Shown here one piece after another: positions 1-11,329 of a stretch of 64,000 nucleotides of DNA. Source of the DNA: Apostichopus japonicus (taxonomy: Eukaryota; Echinodermata; Holothuroidea; Aspidochirotida; Stichopodidae); the NCBI RefSeq assembly GCF_037975245.1, contig NC_092561.1, positions 15,255,001-15,319,000 of the forward strand. Reading direction: 5' to 3'. Numbering within the stretch: the first letter of the stretch is position 1; each line of letters starts with the position of its first letter. The notes beneath the pieces are model-generated. The model was given only the letters and a program-made list of their open reading frames with translations, did no database searches and was not told the DNA's origin. The position numbers and the translations under genes were made by a program.

Positions 1-712
1 TCATCAAAAAAGTGCCGGGCGGAAATGTTTAAAATACTGTTTGTGCTGGGCAGCATTCAGAACTGCTGGGTGCAGCCGCCCGGTGCCGCCCAGAGTGAGC
101 ACATTCCTGATAGGTTAAGGTTCCTTGTTATGGTTACACATTTTCATTTGTTCAATCTCTGGGAATAGCCCAAAATTTTGGCCAAAAACAGTACATCATT
201 GCATCATTATTTACTACACAGTAGCATTGACAAAATATTATTCAGACTGTCGAGGTTCAAGGCATAAGTGGGCTTTTAACCATTGAAGTTATTACACAGG
301 ATTTGAAAGAAATCAAATTCTGCCACACAGCAATAATCCCTCTGCAGTCCTGTTTCTTACTCAATTTTTTTTCTTTTTTCTTCTATCTTTCCTTCTCTCT
401 TGCCTCATCTCATCCTCCCCTTTACCCTTCCCTTTACCCTTCCCTTTACCCTTCCCTTCACCCTTCCCATCACCCTGATTATCCTTTGCATTATGGGTCA
501 AAATTCCATAATAGATCAAATCAAAATTTTTGGAACTTATTAATACAGAATTCTGTCCGGCGTCGGCGATAAGCAGAGATGGCAAAATAGGCAGAGCATA
601 CCCAGCAGAAGAAAATCAATATATTTCATTCTGAAAACATTTCTTGAAGAAATTATTTGGCCTTTCATTCAGAAAATGTCTGAATTTAGAAGCATATATG
701 TATACTACTAAC
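1..712. other. Sequence below last visible exon: no gene seen
   Basis: This is probably intron. Positions 1-110 are unusually GC-rich with inverted ccgggcgg/ccgcccgg words, perhaps the edge of a transposon. A short pyrimidine repeat (ttacccttccc units) sits at 408-475 and makes spurious open frames on both strands. I see no exon with good splice sites. Confidence 0.5.
408..475. repeat. Pyrimidine-rich minisatellite
   Basis: Tandem units of about 12 bases (ttacccttccct) occur four to five times. The opposite strand reads as a Gly/Lys repeat, which explains the open frame there. Confidence 0.8.
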
Positions 713-850
713 TTGTCTGAGTCTTTCCAATTCCTCTGGTGACTTAGTTGTTGTCCCCGGTCTTTGCACAGGTCCAACCTCCATTAATATTTCTGCCCTG
801 ACATCATCGGTTTTTGCCTTTACTTTTTCCTCTCCTTGGTTATCCTCTGG
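713..850 (-). CDS. Coiled-coil gene, exon T (last visible)
   Basis: The donor is gttagt. The acceptor lies in tttcagag, with two AGs two bases apart; only the second (exon from 850) joins exon S in frame, while the first gives 852 and phase 1. It encodes PEDNQGEEKVKAKTDDVRAE and then a linker ending in SPEELERLRQ (46 residues). The closing EELERLR resembles, loosely, the start of the conserved IRAG/LRMP helix. There is no stop here, so the gene probably continues below position 1. Confidence 0.58.
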
Positions 851-2004
851 CTCTGAAAGTTTCTACAAATTCAGAAAAAAACACATCGACTTACAAAACT
901 TTTTGAATCATAAGGTTGACCTACTGGGATACCTCGGTTACTCTTGTTCGTACAGGTGGGAGTCTTGGACAATGACACTGTTGACCTTATCTTTGCAGAA
1001 TAAATTTAATTTAATTTCATATTGTATTCAAAATCATGTAATGGTTACTAATAAAATATGTAACAAATTAAAAACCATGATGTAGGTCATACAGACCTCT
1101 ATTAAGTACATACTGTACCTTTATACATGTACGAATTGCAGCCTAACTCACACATGTGCTTGTATTTTCACCCTTGTGGGTTACATCCATACCTACACTC
1201 TTTTCATCATTATGGAAATCTAGTTTACATTAACAGTGCAATAATATGAACTTATCATTATGCATATATAGAGCTATGTCCTTGGACTCTTGTCACAGGG
1301 AATTCTACTATTAACTCATGCTGTTGTACAGTACCTGTGCTATTGGCAGTCAGTCTGCTTAGAACTGTATACATGAAGTGAAACTAAGCCTTCCATTATC
1401 CATATAATAATATAACTGTATAATTATTAAACTAATTATTATTTAATAATTATAGCACCTTCACTTGCTATGAAATCATAGCTATACCATGAAAGATATC
1501 ACATATTTTGTCATGAAACATATTTTGTCTTCAAATAGCCTAGATGCTAATTCTATCCCACCACATGCTTTGACTACGTAATCCCTTGATGCTAGCATAT
1601 GATTCGATAGACTCATAATCAAACTTCTCCTCAAGTTTGGGCATGCAAGTTCACAAGGTAAGTGGTTCTGGAAGACAACAGACAGGCCCTTGTCTTACCC
1701 CGCTATCAATATCGTCAAACACAATGAGGATATTCGAATGATCAAGTTTTACTGTTCATCACTGTACATTTGCTGTTAAGTACCTCTGTTTATTACCACA
1801 GACTTTTGATCAAGTAACACGGCTTCATGCTTCAATAATCATAATAATACTAAAATTATAAATTACTGCAGACTTTTGATCAAACGGGAATAAAAAATGT
1901 CATGGACCTGCTTTACAGTTCTGGAAGCAGTTTACAAAGTTTTCTTACAAAGTTTACAAAGTATTCTTAAAACTAAAACCAAACCAAACTAAATAAAATT
2001 AAAA

Positions 2005-2285
2005 AAATTTAATTTAAAATATTTTAAAATAAAACTGAATTTTAAATATTTTAAAATAAAATTGAATCTAAAATATTTTAAAATAAAATTGATTTTAAAA
2101 TATTTTAAAGTAAAATTGAATTTTAAAATAAACTTTATTTTAAAATATTTTAAAATAAACTTGAATTTAAAATATTTTAAAATAAAATTGAATTTAAAAT
2201 ATTTTAAAATAAAACTGAATTTAAAATATTTTAAAATTAAATTGAATTTCCAATATTTGCAAATAAAATTGAATTTCAAATATTT
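2005..2285. repeat. 27-bp AT-rich palindromic satellite
   Basis: About nine to ten units of a 27-base repeat (gaatttaaaatattttaaaa core). Each unit contains the palindrome ttaaaatattttaa. The period is a multiple of three, so both strands carry open Lys/Phe/Ile repeats that are not genes. Confidence 0.92.
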
Positions 2286-2784
2286 GCTGAGCTCTAGGTG
2301 AATATCACTGCTACAGAACATTCTGTAATGATTTCTGTTTCAAATGTTTTGACATCTAATCCTAGTTTCAATGTCTTTGTTAGGAATTTCGGTGGACTGA
2401 AATCACAGTTTATTTTCAGGTACCTTCTCCTTCCTTTTCAGCACTGAGCACCAAGTAGTGGCAAAATGAACACAATTTGAAGTAAGGATATTATGGAGAA
2501 CACACATATGAGGGAGGGAGGATGTGATTGAATACCTGTTGGAACCGTTCCATCAGGAAATAGGAGAGATCATTTTAAAACACGCGCACGAGACGAAAAA
2601 AGGAAATTGAAAAGTGCTTACACAATGCAGAAGAACAATAGAGAAAAAAATTTAACTTGAAAATATGGATGAGTCAGGAAAAGTAGAGGCAGGTACCACC
2701 TTCCTGAGAGTAAGCTAACCATTTTAATATAATTGACTTGATCACAGTAAGAACAAGTGTTCCTCATAATTCTTTTTTTGCTTC

Positions 2785-3382
2785 CAGGATCAAACTTACC
2801 AGTCTCCAACTACCCTGTAATATCAATTTTTAGATTTCAAGGCAAAACCCATCTGAATTCAATACGTTCTCCACCTTATTCCTGGCAGAATGACTTCTCA
2901 ATGGGAAGGTGTTGAGGCCAAGGAAAGAAAACTTCCAACGATCGCAAATATAACCAAGACAAAATCCGAGGGAAATTTTTCCACAAGAAATCCATGTGAT
3001 GACACTTTTAATTGTAGAATGAGAAGGGCAGTGACGGGGCGCACAGTGTTATTATTTTACCAGGACTTTATAGGCACGGTAGAACGAGGTGCCAAGGTTG
3101 TGAGGAGACAGGTAAGCGAGGAGCGAAGTAAATATTTGATAACACTTAACACAGCACAGACTCTAGTGCTTGGTTTCATCAAAATGCTTAAAACCAACAG
3201 GATTTAAACTTACCAATCTCCAACTTCCCGTAATATCAATTCTTAGATTTCACGGCTAAACCCATCTGAATCCAATACGTTCTCCACCTTATTCCTGTTA
3301 GAATGACTTCTAAACAGGAAGGTGTTGAGGTGATTTGATAACGCTTAACACAGCACAGACTCTAGTGCTTGGTTTCATCACA
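2785..3382. repeat. Tandem duplication, first copy interrupted
   Basis: A block of about 130 bases (from aaacttaccagtctccaact to gggaaggtgttgagg) recurs at 3207-3330. A shared end (tttgataacacttaacacag) recurs at 3134 and 3337. Copy 1 carries about 210 extra bases between these two parts and copy 2 does not, so copy 1 has an insertion or copy 2 a deletion. Confidence 0.8.
2997..3131 (+). repeat. Dispersed repeat, copy 1
   Basis: It lies inside the extra part of the duplicated block. It matches 37215-37355 over about 130 bases, including gtgaggagacaggtaagcg and gagcgaagtaaat. A plus-strand frame in both copies reads GAKVVRRQVS; no protein family is recognised. It contains a splice-donor-like caggtaagcg. 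Confidence 0.7.
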
Positions 3383-3545
3383 TGCATTAACCAACATATG
3401 TAGGATGTTTACCAAAAGAAACAAAATTCTGCCTTTGCAAACTTATCTCTTCTCATTTTCTTCAAAAAGTCAGTTATTTTTCTAGACAAGTTAATCATTA
3501 AATATTTTTTGATACTCGACATCCTGAAATGCGATAGCCACAAAC

Positions 3546-3637
3546 CTCTTGTGCTGTCTTTTCCTGTTCGGTTGACGACGTGTCTTTCTTGTCTGATGTA
3601 ACTTCACTTCCTTCTGACTGTCCTGAAGTTGTTGTCT
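3546..3637 (-). CDS. Coiled-coil gene, exon S
   Basis: 92 nt, phase 1 in (completing a Glu codon with exon Q) and 0 out, acceptor caatgtttacag, donor gtttgt. It encodes a polar acidic Ser/Thr-rich stretch, TTTSGQSEGSEVTSDKKDTS followed by STEQEKTAQE. This is consistent with a disordered tail. Confidence 0.66.
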
Positions 3638-4061
3638 CTGTAAACATTGCCAAGAAAATAGAAAATAAAATCAACTATCAGTTAGGTGATTAACTCTGCG
3701 AATGAGCGTACAAAGGGAATGAAGAAACATATGTAATAGTTATGTCGTGCAAGGTATGCTGGCAGGGTCACAAAATAATTTTCTTAACAAATCTTGAGGC
3801 CGGCTTGGCCGTTTTGTTAAATATCAAATAGATGCCATCACCAAGAATTAGCAATCTCTAAAACTGTCAGTTATGACCAGGGAGAACAATTGGTACATGT
3901 AAGAAAGTTGATGGTACAGTAGGAATATATACTTGGTAGCAGCATCCATGGAAAGAATTGGAACGTGTGGGATGAAAGGACACTAAAATCTCCCCGGCTT
4001 TGGGATGTGGGAACAGCGTTTCAATCGGAGTTAATAGTATCAGATCACATATATAGTATAT

Positions 4062-5215
4062 TGAATTGAATTTGAATTCATTGTCCACAATCGGAAATTC
4101 GGCTTACACAGGTCGTAAACGAAAAGAGAAAAGAAAAAAAAGAAAAGCAATAGTATATGTATCAATAGACTGCGATACACATACAGTAATACAAAAAAAT
4201 ATACAGCAAGTCCTACAAATAAGAAACTTATCTTCTCACTTGTGAATTCAATATATGGATAGAATTAGGCACAAATGAGTATATATCTGTAGCGGGCCCT
4301 AAGTGTACGTGGTGGGCATAAACCCAGTCCAGAGCAGTTGTAATTGTAGTGCTCAAACAAGGGGTGTGTTGGGTCTTGCATGATTACACATATATTATTT
4401 AGAGCAAAGGTGGAGGTATGGGGGAGTAACTTTTTCGGTGGGTCAACGGAAAATTAATCTACACTTTTGAAGAGCTTGCCAAAAGGAGAACTGGCTCCAT
4501 TAAAACACAAACTCAGTAGTCCAAGCTAGCTTTCATACACTATGTGCAAGAATTCTTCCGATGGGTGGTGGGGTGTTATAATACAAACAAACGAACGACA
4601 GAAAAACTGACTGGGAAATTATAAACAATGGAAAAGAGCAATGAAATTTATAGCTAGAATGGGATTTGAACTGGCCAATGACCTATTTTGTTCTTTTCCT
4701 ACTCTTACTGTTTTTTTCTTTCCCCTGTACTGCTTCTATTTTTCATCCTCCGTACTTTTGTAATGAGGTTTTTGAATTCACAGTGTGTGGGATAGCTTGT
4801 CATTCTTTTACCAATCACAGTATCTGCCACCTCTGTATCCCTCCTGAAAACTTTGACAATACTGTAGCTACAACAATTACAAGATTGTATCATGAGACGG
4901 TCTGCAATAAAGTGAAACAAGTCATGCAAGACCCAACACACCCCTTGCATGAGCACTACATTTACAACCGCTCTGGACTGCGTTTATGCCCACCACGTTG
5001 AATTACGTAGGGCCCGCTACAGATACTCATTTGTGCCTAATTCTATTGATATATTTAGATCGAAAGTGAGAAGATAAGTTTCTTATTTGTAGGACTTGCT
5101 GTATATATATGTTTGTATTAATGTGTATCGCAGTCTATTGATACTTATACTATTGTTTTGTTTCTTTCGCTTACGACCTGTGTAAGCCGAATTTCCGATT
5201 GTGGACAATAAATTC
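4062..5215. repeat. Large inverted repeat built from two LINE 3' ends
   Basis: The left arm, about 4062-4395, and the right arm, about 4912-5215, are reverse complements of each other with scattered mismatches. The outer ends are ccacaatcggaaattcgg and its complement. The spacer is about 515 bases. Both arms hold the same retrotransposon tail, so this is two opposed copies rather than a DNA transposon with true terminal repeats. Confidence 0.85.
4900..5077 (+). pseudogene. LINE retrotransposon polyprotein C-terminal remnant
   Basis: The plus strand reads QVMQDPTHPLHEHYIYN, then, after a +1 frame change near 5000, RARYRYSFVPNSIDIFRSK and a stop. The D-P-x-HPL and R-x-RYRxSFVPxxI patterns are typical of the extreme C-terminus of non-LTR retrotransposon reverse-transcriptase proteins (CR1/Rex-like). 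The element is truncated and frameshifted. A degraded reverse copy occupies 4062-4395. Confidence 0.7.
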
Positions 5216-5219
5216 AATC

Positions 5220-5360
5220 ACAAGTTTGGCCTGACCATTCTTGAGGCCTCTAAGATTCCAAGACCTTTCTTTGACAAGACAGTAGCTACAAACCTATTCC
5301 AAGACCGGCTTGACCATACTTGCGGCCTCTACGATTCCAAAACCTTTCGGATGCGGCTTG
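5220..5360. repeat. Two ~65-bp direct repeats overlapping exon R
   Basis: ttggcctgaccattcttgag...gattccaagacct (from 5226) recurs as cggcttgaccatacttgcgg...gattccaaaacct (from 5306). The duplicated block carries the putative stop region of exon R. Confidence 0.7.
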
Positions 5361-5461
5361 TGACTCCTTCAACAGTGTGGCATTCATTTCCTTATCTACC
5401 TCTGTTAATGGTGCGTCATCTAAATCCGCTGAGATGAGATCAACTAGACTTCCATCTTCAT
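5286..5461 (-). CDS. Possible alternative last exon R
   Basis: The acceptor is tttatttttttag. The phase fits exon Q, and the frame stays open for 58 residues (EDGSLVDLISADLDDAPL, then a helix and FWNRRGRK) to a TAG at 5286-5288. It cannot splice to exon S in frame: its best donor (ag|gtttt at 5344) gives phase 2 and an early stop in S. So it is either an alternative terminal exon or a false exon. Its last part overlaps a locally repeated block (5220-5360), which lowers confidence. Confidence 0.4.
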
Positions 5462-5604
5462 CTAAAAAAATAAAACAAGAAATAAGTGCCAGGCTAAATC
5501 AAAATCATACTAGTCAAGAAGAAGGTACCAGACAGGTACCACACACCAGTACCAAAGACAACTGCCTCGTGAAAGACCTTTCTCCTATTCAGATCCCAGG
5601 TTTG

Positions 5605-5740
5605 ACATATATATATATATATATATTAAGACAGTCCCCCCCCCCTCTAACACCATCCTAACCTACCCTCCACCACCTTCCCCCTCCCCTCCATCACCAT
5701 CCTCCCCCCTCCATCACCATCCTCCCCCCCCCCCCCCCGC
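5605..5740. repeat. TA microsatellite and C-rich tract
   Basis: About ten TA units are followed by poly-C and repeated ccctccatcaccatcc words, with a run of about 17 C at 5721-5738. No gene. Confidence 0.9.
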
Positions 5741-6929
5741 CACCACAATACCTGCAATAACATTTGAATAATAAAGAAACTTAGCTCAAACCAAAGCTTT
5801 GAGAGGTTGGTCACCAATTTTCATTAATACTCAAAACAATTAAACAAAACCGAACAAAACAAACAAGTCGTACCAAAAATTTGAAGGCAATTGATCAAAA
5901 TTGGACACTTCCTAAGATTTTTGTCATACAAAGAATTTGATATCGACTATTCAGTCTCCCAGATACTTTTCTTTTCACATTTGAACAGTAATAAATTGCA
6001 ATAAAAACTTCAAAACTGTTTGGACTTCCTCTTTGACATTCTGAGTTAATACAAACTTTGTCTGGTTCATGCTAATGACCAGACTTATTAACATATTTTG
6101 ATAGACTACTTTGTACAAAATATACTTCTTTAAATATAAATACAGCATACTCTAAAACAAACTGCTCTGAAAGTAGCATACCACTTGTAAACACATCAAA
6201 TATCTTTACACACAGAATACATATTGCTCTGAAGTAAACCATACAACTTTTCACGATACCGCACACCTTAGCAAAACACACAAATTGTCGTAAACGCAGC
6301 ATACTGCCAAATAAATTAGACTTTGAATATAGCACACAGCTTTATAAACAACATACTGCTTGAAAGACCTGATAGACCTTGAAAGACTTGAAAGTAACCT
6401 ATTGTAAAACCAACATCATACCACTTTAACGGACAGTATTTCACTTTTGAACACATCACACAACTGTATAGCACACTGTTTCAAGCAGGCTGAATACTTT
6501 AAATACAGCATACTTCTATAACAAAAAGCATAAATAAACAACTTTAACTGACTGTGCAGTGTGTACGGCTTGGCACAATACTTTCAAAGCAGCACAGTGT
6601 ACTGTATACATGATTTTAACATAGCATACTGCCATTAAACAGCATGCACTGCTTAAAGGTGCAAATTACTGTGGACTCTGCCACTAGTACTGTAATGGTA
6701 CATGCCCTTCCATTAAAGAAAACATTTAATGTAATTGAAAAGTGAAAACATTCATGTTTTTATAATCAACCAGAAAGCATGGATACTATAAGACACTACA
6801 AGTGACTCCCTATTTAGAAACAGGAAATAAGTTGTATACACATTAATTTAATAGTTAAAAAGGGGGGCTGCCAATTAAATGTGGGAAGGACATGGGTTGA
6901 TAAAACAATCCCACCCACTTGAGGCAATT

Positions 6930-7380
6930 ATTTATGAATTGTGCTCTCATGTCATGCCATCTTCAATGCACATTTACTGACAGTATGAGCAGTTTGAATT
7001 TCCTCTCTCTCTCTATAGTAAATATATCAAAAGGATTTGGAACTGTTCATACTGGCAGAACCAGTGCTTTGAAGCAAGATATGGGAGAACAGAATAGAGT
7101 GGTAATAGCATTACAATCAGAGTAAGGTTAGAAACTGTTCATACTGTCAGTACGAGTGCTTTGAAGCATGAGAGGACAGTATAGAGTGGTATTAGCATTA
7201 CAATCAGAGTAAGGTTAGGAACTGTTCATACTGTCAGTACAAGTGCTTCGAAGCATGATATGGGAGAACAGTATAGAGTTGTATTAGCATTACAATCAGA
7301 GTAAGGTTACGAACTGTTCATACTGTCAGTACAAGTGCTTTGAAGCATAAAATGAGAGGACAGTACATAGAGTGGTATAA
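6930..7380. repeat. ~92-bp satellite, locus 1
   Basis: Four units start with gaactgttcatactgtcag and end at agagtaaggtta (about 7038, 7130, 7217 and 7309), and a decayed unit lies upstream (agtatgagcagtttgaat). The same family occurs at 53940-54180. It sits in the intron between exons Q and S. Confidence 0.9.
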
Positions 7381-7494
7381 TAACATTGGAAAATTGTAAC
7401 AAATGGCTGATAAACTTTCAAAGTTACACCCAAGTCCAAGATACAGCCATAAACACAGCTCCAGATGTCTATATAGCACACCATACTAACTTAC

Positions 7495-7580
7495 CAAATG
7501 TTGAGGCACTGTAACTTCTTTTTCGGTCAAAATTGGCCCTCTTTGTTTTTGCAACTGGTTGAAAAGCTGACTGTGACATG
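7495..7580 (-). CDS. Coiled-coil gene, exon Q
   Basis: 86 nt, phase 2 in and 1 out, acceptor ttttccttacag, donor gtaagt. It encodes MSQSAFQPVAKTKRANFDRK and then RSYSASTF. DRKRSYS is another basophilic-kinase-type site. Phases match exon P upstream and exon S downstream. Confidence 0.78.
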
Positions 7581-8334
7581 CTGTAAGGAAAAGGAAAAGA
7601 AACAATGGATAAGGTAAACTATAGTGTTAACCACAAAATATATGCATTATATTATATAAACCTTGTAGCTATGTTTGCTGAAAGCAGGTTATTTTGTTGA
7701 TTGTATTCATAACCGCGTATTTCCAACAGGTTGGTTTCAATGATTTACCATCGACTCTGTGAATCAGGCTATGCTAAAATAGGACAGAATAGGTTGAATC
7801 AAGTGCATACCACACTCTGTAATAATATGAATGGTATTTGTAATACATGCATACTGCATACATAGATAGAATATACTTGGTAATGTACTATAAATGTATG
7901 TTAAGTTTGTACATAATAAGTGCTTTGTAAAGGTAGAAGTAGGCATACAGTGCATACTCACATCAATGTCTAGGTATGAATCATGCACATACAGTACTTT
8001 GTACCACACAGTGCCACACTGTAAAAATATCTATGATTGTAATACATGCAGGCTGTAAGTACTGTTTACATATATTGGCATAGAATTACTGTACATGTAT
8101 ACTAAAGTTAAAATTCTGTAAAATTAAATGATTCGATATGACAAGACTCTCCTGCCAAGTGAAATACAATAAACACCCACACTGCCAATAATAAAACCCT
8201 GTGAAGGGTCATCAAAAACATCCCAAAAATGTGTTTCTAAGACTCAATGGGGCACTCTGATTTACACACTATAATCAAAGAGTGCGACCCTACAGTACTC
8301 TATCCATGGGTTTATACAATACAGTACTTCATAT

Positions 8335-9036
8335 CAGGGGCGGCGATCTGTTTCAAATATTGGGGGGGACATTTGCTTGGGTGCAGGCGAATTACTATCT
8401 AAGCGGAGCGCCACCATTGGTTGGCGCGCAGCGTACAAGAAAATTTTTGATTTTGATAGCCCCCAGATCACCGGAAATGGCACTTCTCGGGCTTGAAAAT
8501 GACCAACCAGATATACACTTTAGCCTGAGAACCAAGCTTTTCCCAATAGTTTTTTTTTCATTCATAACCTTTTTCAAAATTGTCACCAGTCACACATCAT
8601 GTTCCACCTCATCGCATCTCCTGTGGATCATTGTTTTTGTAGATAATTCTATACGTAACGCCCCACAATACCCGTCAGCCACACTTTTCAAGGTTTTAAG
8701 CCCATTATTTGTTCAGAATTTGAATAATAAATTCACTTCAAAACATACCCTACCCATAATATTGCACAAAATTTCATCTATGGACAACCAATATAGAAAA
8801 ACCCCCTTCAACCCCTAACAGACCGGTCAAAATTGCACGAGTAGAGGGAAGTATGATGAAGAATGTTGGTCAAGGAATTTTCGAAAATTCAGACAGTTAA
8901 TTTATTGGTGTACAAATATTAAAACCTCTTTTAACGGCTACTATAAAACTTCGATATCATAAACAAAATACCCCAAAAATATGCTCGAGGGGGGGGCGGT
9001 CTCCACCCTTCGCCCCCCCCCTTGGCTACGCGCCTG
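8335..9036. mobile_element. Non-autonomous TIR element, decayed
   Basis: It starts caggggcggcgatc and ends ggctacgcgcctg, imperfect inverted ends with G-rich subterminal runs. It contains the ~100-base core (tatctaagcgnagcgccacc to ggaaatggcactt) shared with 9760-9862 and, inverted, 52915-53025. No clear target duplication is seen. The open frame through it has no recognisable protein. Confidence 0.55.
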
Positions 9037-9329
9037 CGGTTAGAAATCTTGTAGGAAACTGGCCAAATGGAAACCCAGTGAACCCATATCGATGTGGATC
9101 ATATATATATATATATGATTGTACGTACTTACACTCATACACAAGATATGTAGGGGCTACAGACATTATAATAATAATCGTGAGTGACAACATGCTATAC
9201 GGGCACAGGTCACAGAAACGACCACGAAGAGTCATTTACCTCATGCAGCATGTGTTGGATGAAGTTTTAGCCACCGCCAAATATGATTTGGATAAATAAT
9301 CTCACGCATTATTTTCTTTTTATAGCCAC

Positions 9330-9437
9330 ACAAACAAAATATGCCACCAAATATTGGGGGGATATTAGATACTACCGTATATTCCCCACCTAAAATATTG
9401 GGGGACATGTCCCCCGCCCCCCCCATGATCGCCGCCA
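9330..9437. mobile_element. Right-end fragment of a TIR element
   Basis: It matches the right end of the element at 9519-10044 (ccaaatattggggggatatt to ccccccatgatcgccgcc) as a direct repeat. Its left end is not found. Confidence 0.6.
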
Positions 9438-9438
9438 A

Positions 9439-9519
9439 TATATATATATATATAAACACACACACACATATATATATGTATATATATATATACACACATA
9501 TATATATATATATATATAC
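9439..9519. repeat. TA/CA microsatellite
   Basis: Alternating TA blocks with short CA runs separate two transposon ends. A shorter TA run is at 9101-9118. Confidence 0.9.
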
Positions 9520-10044
9520 ATGGGCGGCGATCATGGGGGGAGCTTTTTTTTCTTTTCTTTTTTTAAAATATGGTTGCTACAGCCCTATTTTCCATTTTCA
9601 CCGGCAAACCAAATTTCATTACGGATGCGGTCCGTCTAGCTATTCATTTCGAAAAAAAGTAAAAAGTACTTTCGGTCATATATAATAACAAATTGTGACA
9701 CGGTTAGACAGGCGCCTTCCGAGAGATTTGCCAAGGGAGGGGCGAAGCTTGTAGGCAAACTATCTAAGCGTAGCGCCACCATAAGTTGGCGCGAAGCGCG
9801 AAAGAAAAATTTGGCCGAAAATGCCTCCCAGATCGTTGGAAATGGCACTTCCCAGGCCTTGTAAGTTGCATCTAAGCATTTTCTATTTTTAAATTACTAG
9901 CGATATCATAAAATTTTTTTAAAAAATATGCTAAAAAAAAACTATGCCACGAAATATTGGGGGGGATATTAGATACTATATCCCCCCCACCTAAAATATT
10001 GGGGGGGACATGTCCCCCCGTCCCCCCCATGATCGCCGCCCATG
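9519..10044. mobile_element. MITE-like element with perfect 22-bp TIRs
   Basis: It opens with catgggcggcgatcatgggg and closes with its exact complement at 10023-10044. It is 526 bases with no coding capacity. It carries the shared core at 9760-9862 and an internal palindrome, ggggacatgtcccc, near the right end. No unambiguous target duplication is seen, partly because the left flank is a TA microsatellite. Confidence 0.72.
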
Positions 10045-11329
10045 CTTCATATACTTCCAAGCCATATCATGCTTCACAGTAGCTTACTGTACTGTACACA
10101 CAGGTCAGTATGATCACCCCAAATTTAAAACATTCCCCCATAAAAATTGTTTACAGTCTTCAAAAGTATGTAGTTTCCCGGGATGATTTCATCGTCCGAC
10201 TTATTCCCAGCAATTTCAGAGTATAAAAATAGACAATTGTACACAGCATCTTCGAGAGTTGACTTCAAATGATAAAATTAATTAATTATATTTGATATTA
10301 AAATCTCACATCAATGTAGCTTGACTAGATTAGTCTTATAATGTCAAATAACGGGTAATATACAGTACTTATAGTTTTGGGATTTGCTACCTGCACATGT
10401 ATGTGACTCAAACTTGGATAAAATAGTCTGGTTGCTGAAACAATCAGAATCAAAGAAAATTAATTAATTACTTGCCCACAAGTTTGTTAGCATATTTGGG
10501 AGTAATACTGACGACATTTAGAATGGGGACAAAATTTAAAGACTGTTGTTTCTCATTTCTAAAAGACATGGCATTTCAGTACATGTATGCTTGTAAATTT
10601 CCTTGTGACATATTTAAACATCATTTGATCATCATTTTTTTCACTTCATATTAAAAAGTCTAATGACATTTTCAGGATTCAAAAATGATTTCTTGACAAG
10701 CTTTCACATACTGTATTCATGGTTAATTCATGGTTAATCACTAAATACATGTGCTGTACAACAATGTCATAACAATATTTTATATGACTTTGTTGCACTT
10801 ATTCAATGAAATTTACATCACTGCAAAACACATTCTGTTGTTTGACACTGTCAATGTTGCACTTGGCTTTTAGTGTTGTTTTTACTGTTTGAATTGTGGG
10901 AATCCCTGAATGCTGTTATATTTACTAAATGGCCCGGCCCAGTTAAAATTGACACAAAATGTCTAGATGCTACATAGGTCATGACTGCCTTGCTATGATT
11001 AGGTCAGTTTATGAGAGAGCAATAAAAAAAAAATTAATATCATGGCAAACAAGGATATTATCAAATTACTCAAAAACGTTTAAAAAAAAAAAATCTTCTA
11101 TGGCAAATTAAGCACTTTTAATAAGTTTTGTGTCACTATATGCACGCTTCCCATAAACCATAAATCAGAATACAGTAGGAAGAAACATTGAGATGAATGA
11201 AAGGAGGCCCAGGTACAACGAACGGTGATAAATTGAACTAGCGTTATATGGCCTAAATGCAGTACATATGCAGAGGGGAACAGCTACCAATTGGAATATA
11301 ATTATGACCTTATCGTTCTTTCTGTTATT

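Noticed and set aside
1699-1751. Possible exon reading LDHSNILIVFDDIDSG on the minus strand
   Set aside because: It has a good gtaag donor and an AG acceptor, but its phase (1 to 0) fits neither exon S before it nor exon T after it, and the acceptor lacks a pyrimidine tract.
1989-2321. Open frames on both strands rich in Lys/Phe/Ile
   Set aside because: They are produced by a 27-bp AT satellite whose period is a multiple of three.
8282-8818. 178-residue plus-strand frame
   Set aside because: It runs across a non-autonomous transposon, with no recognisable domain and no support for splicing.
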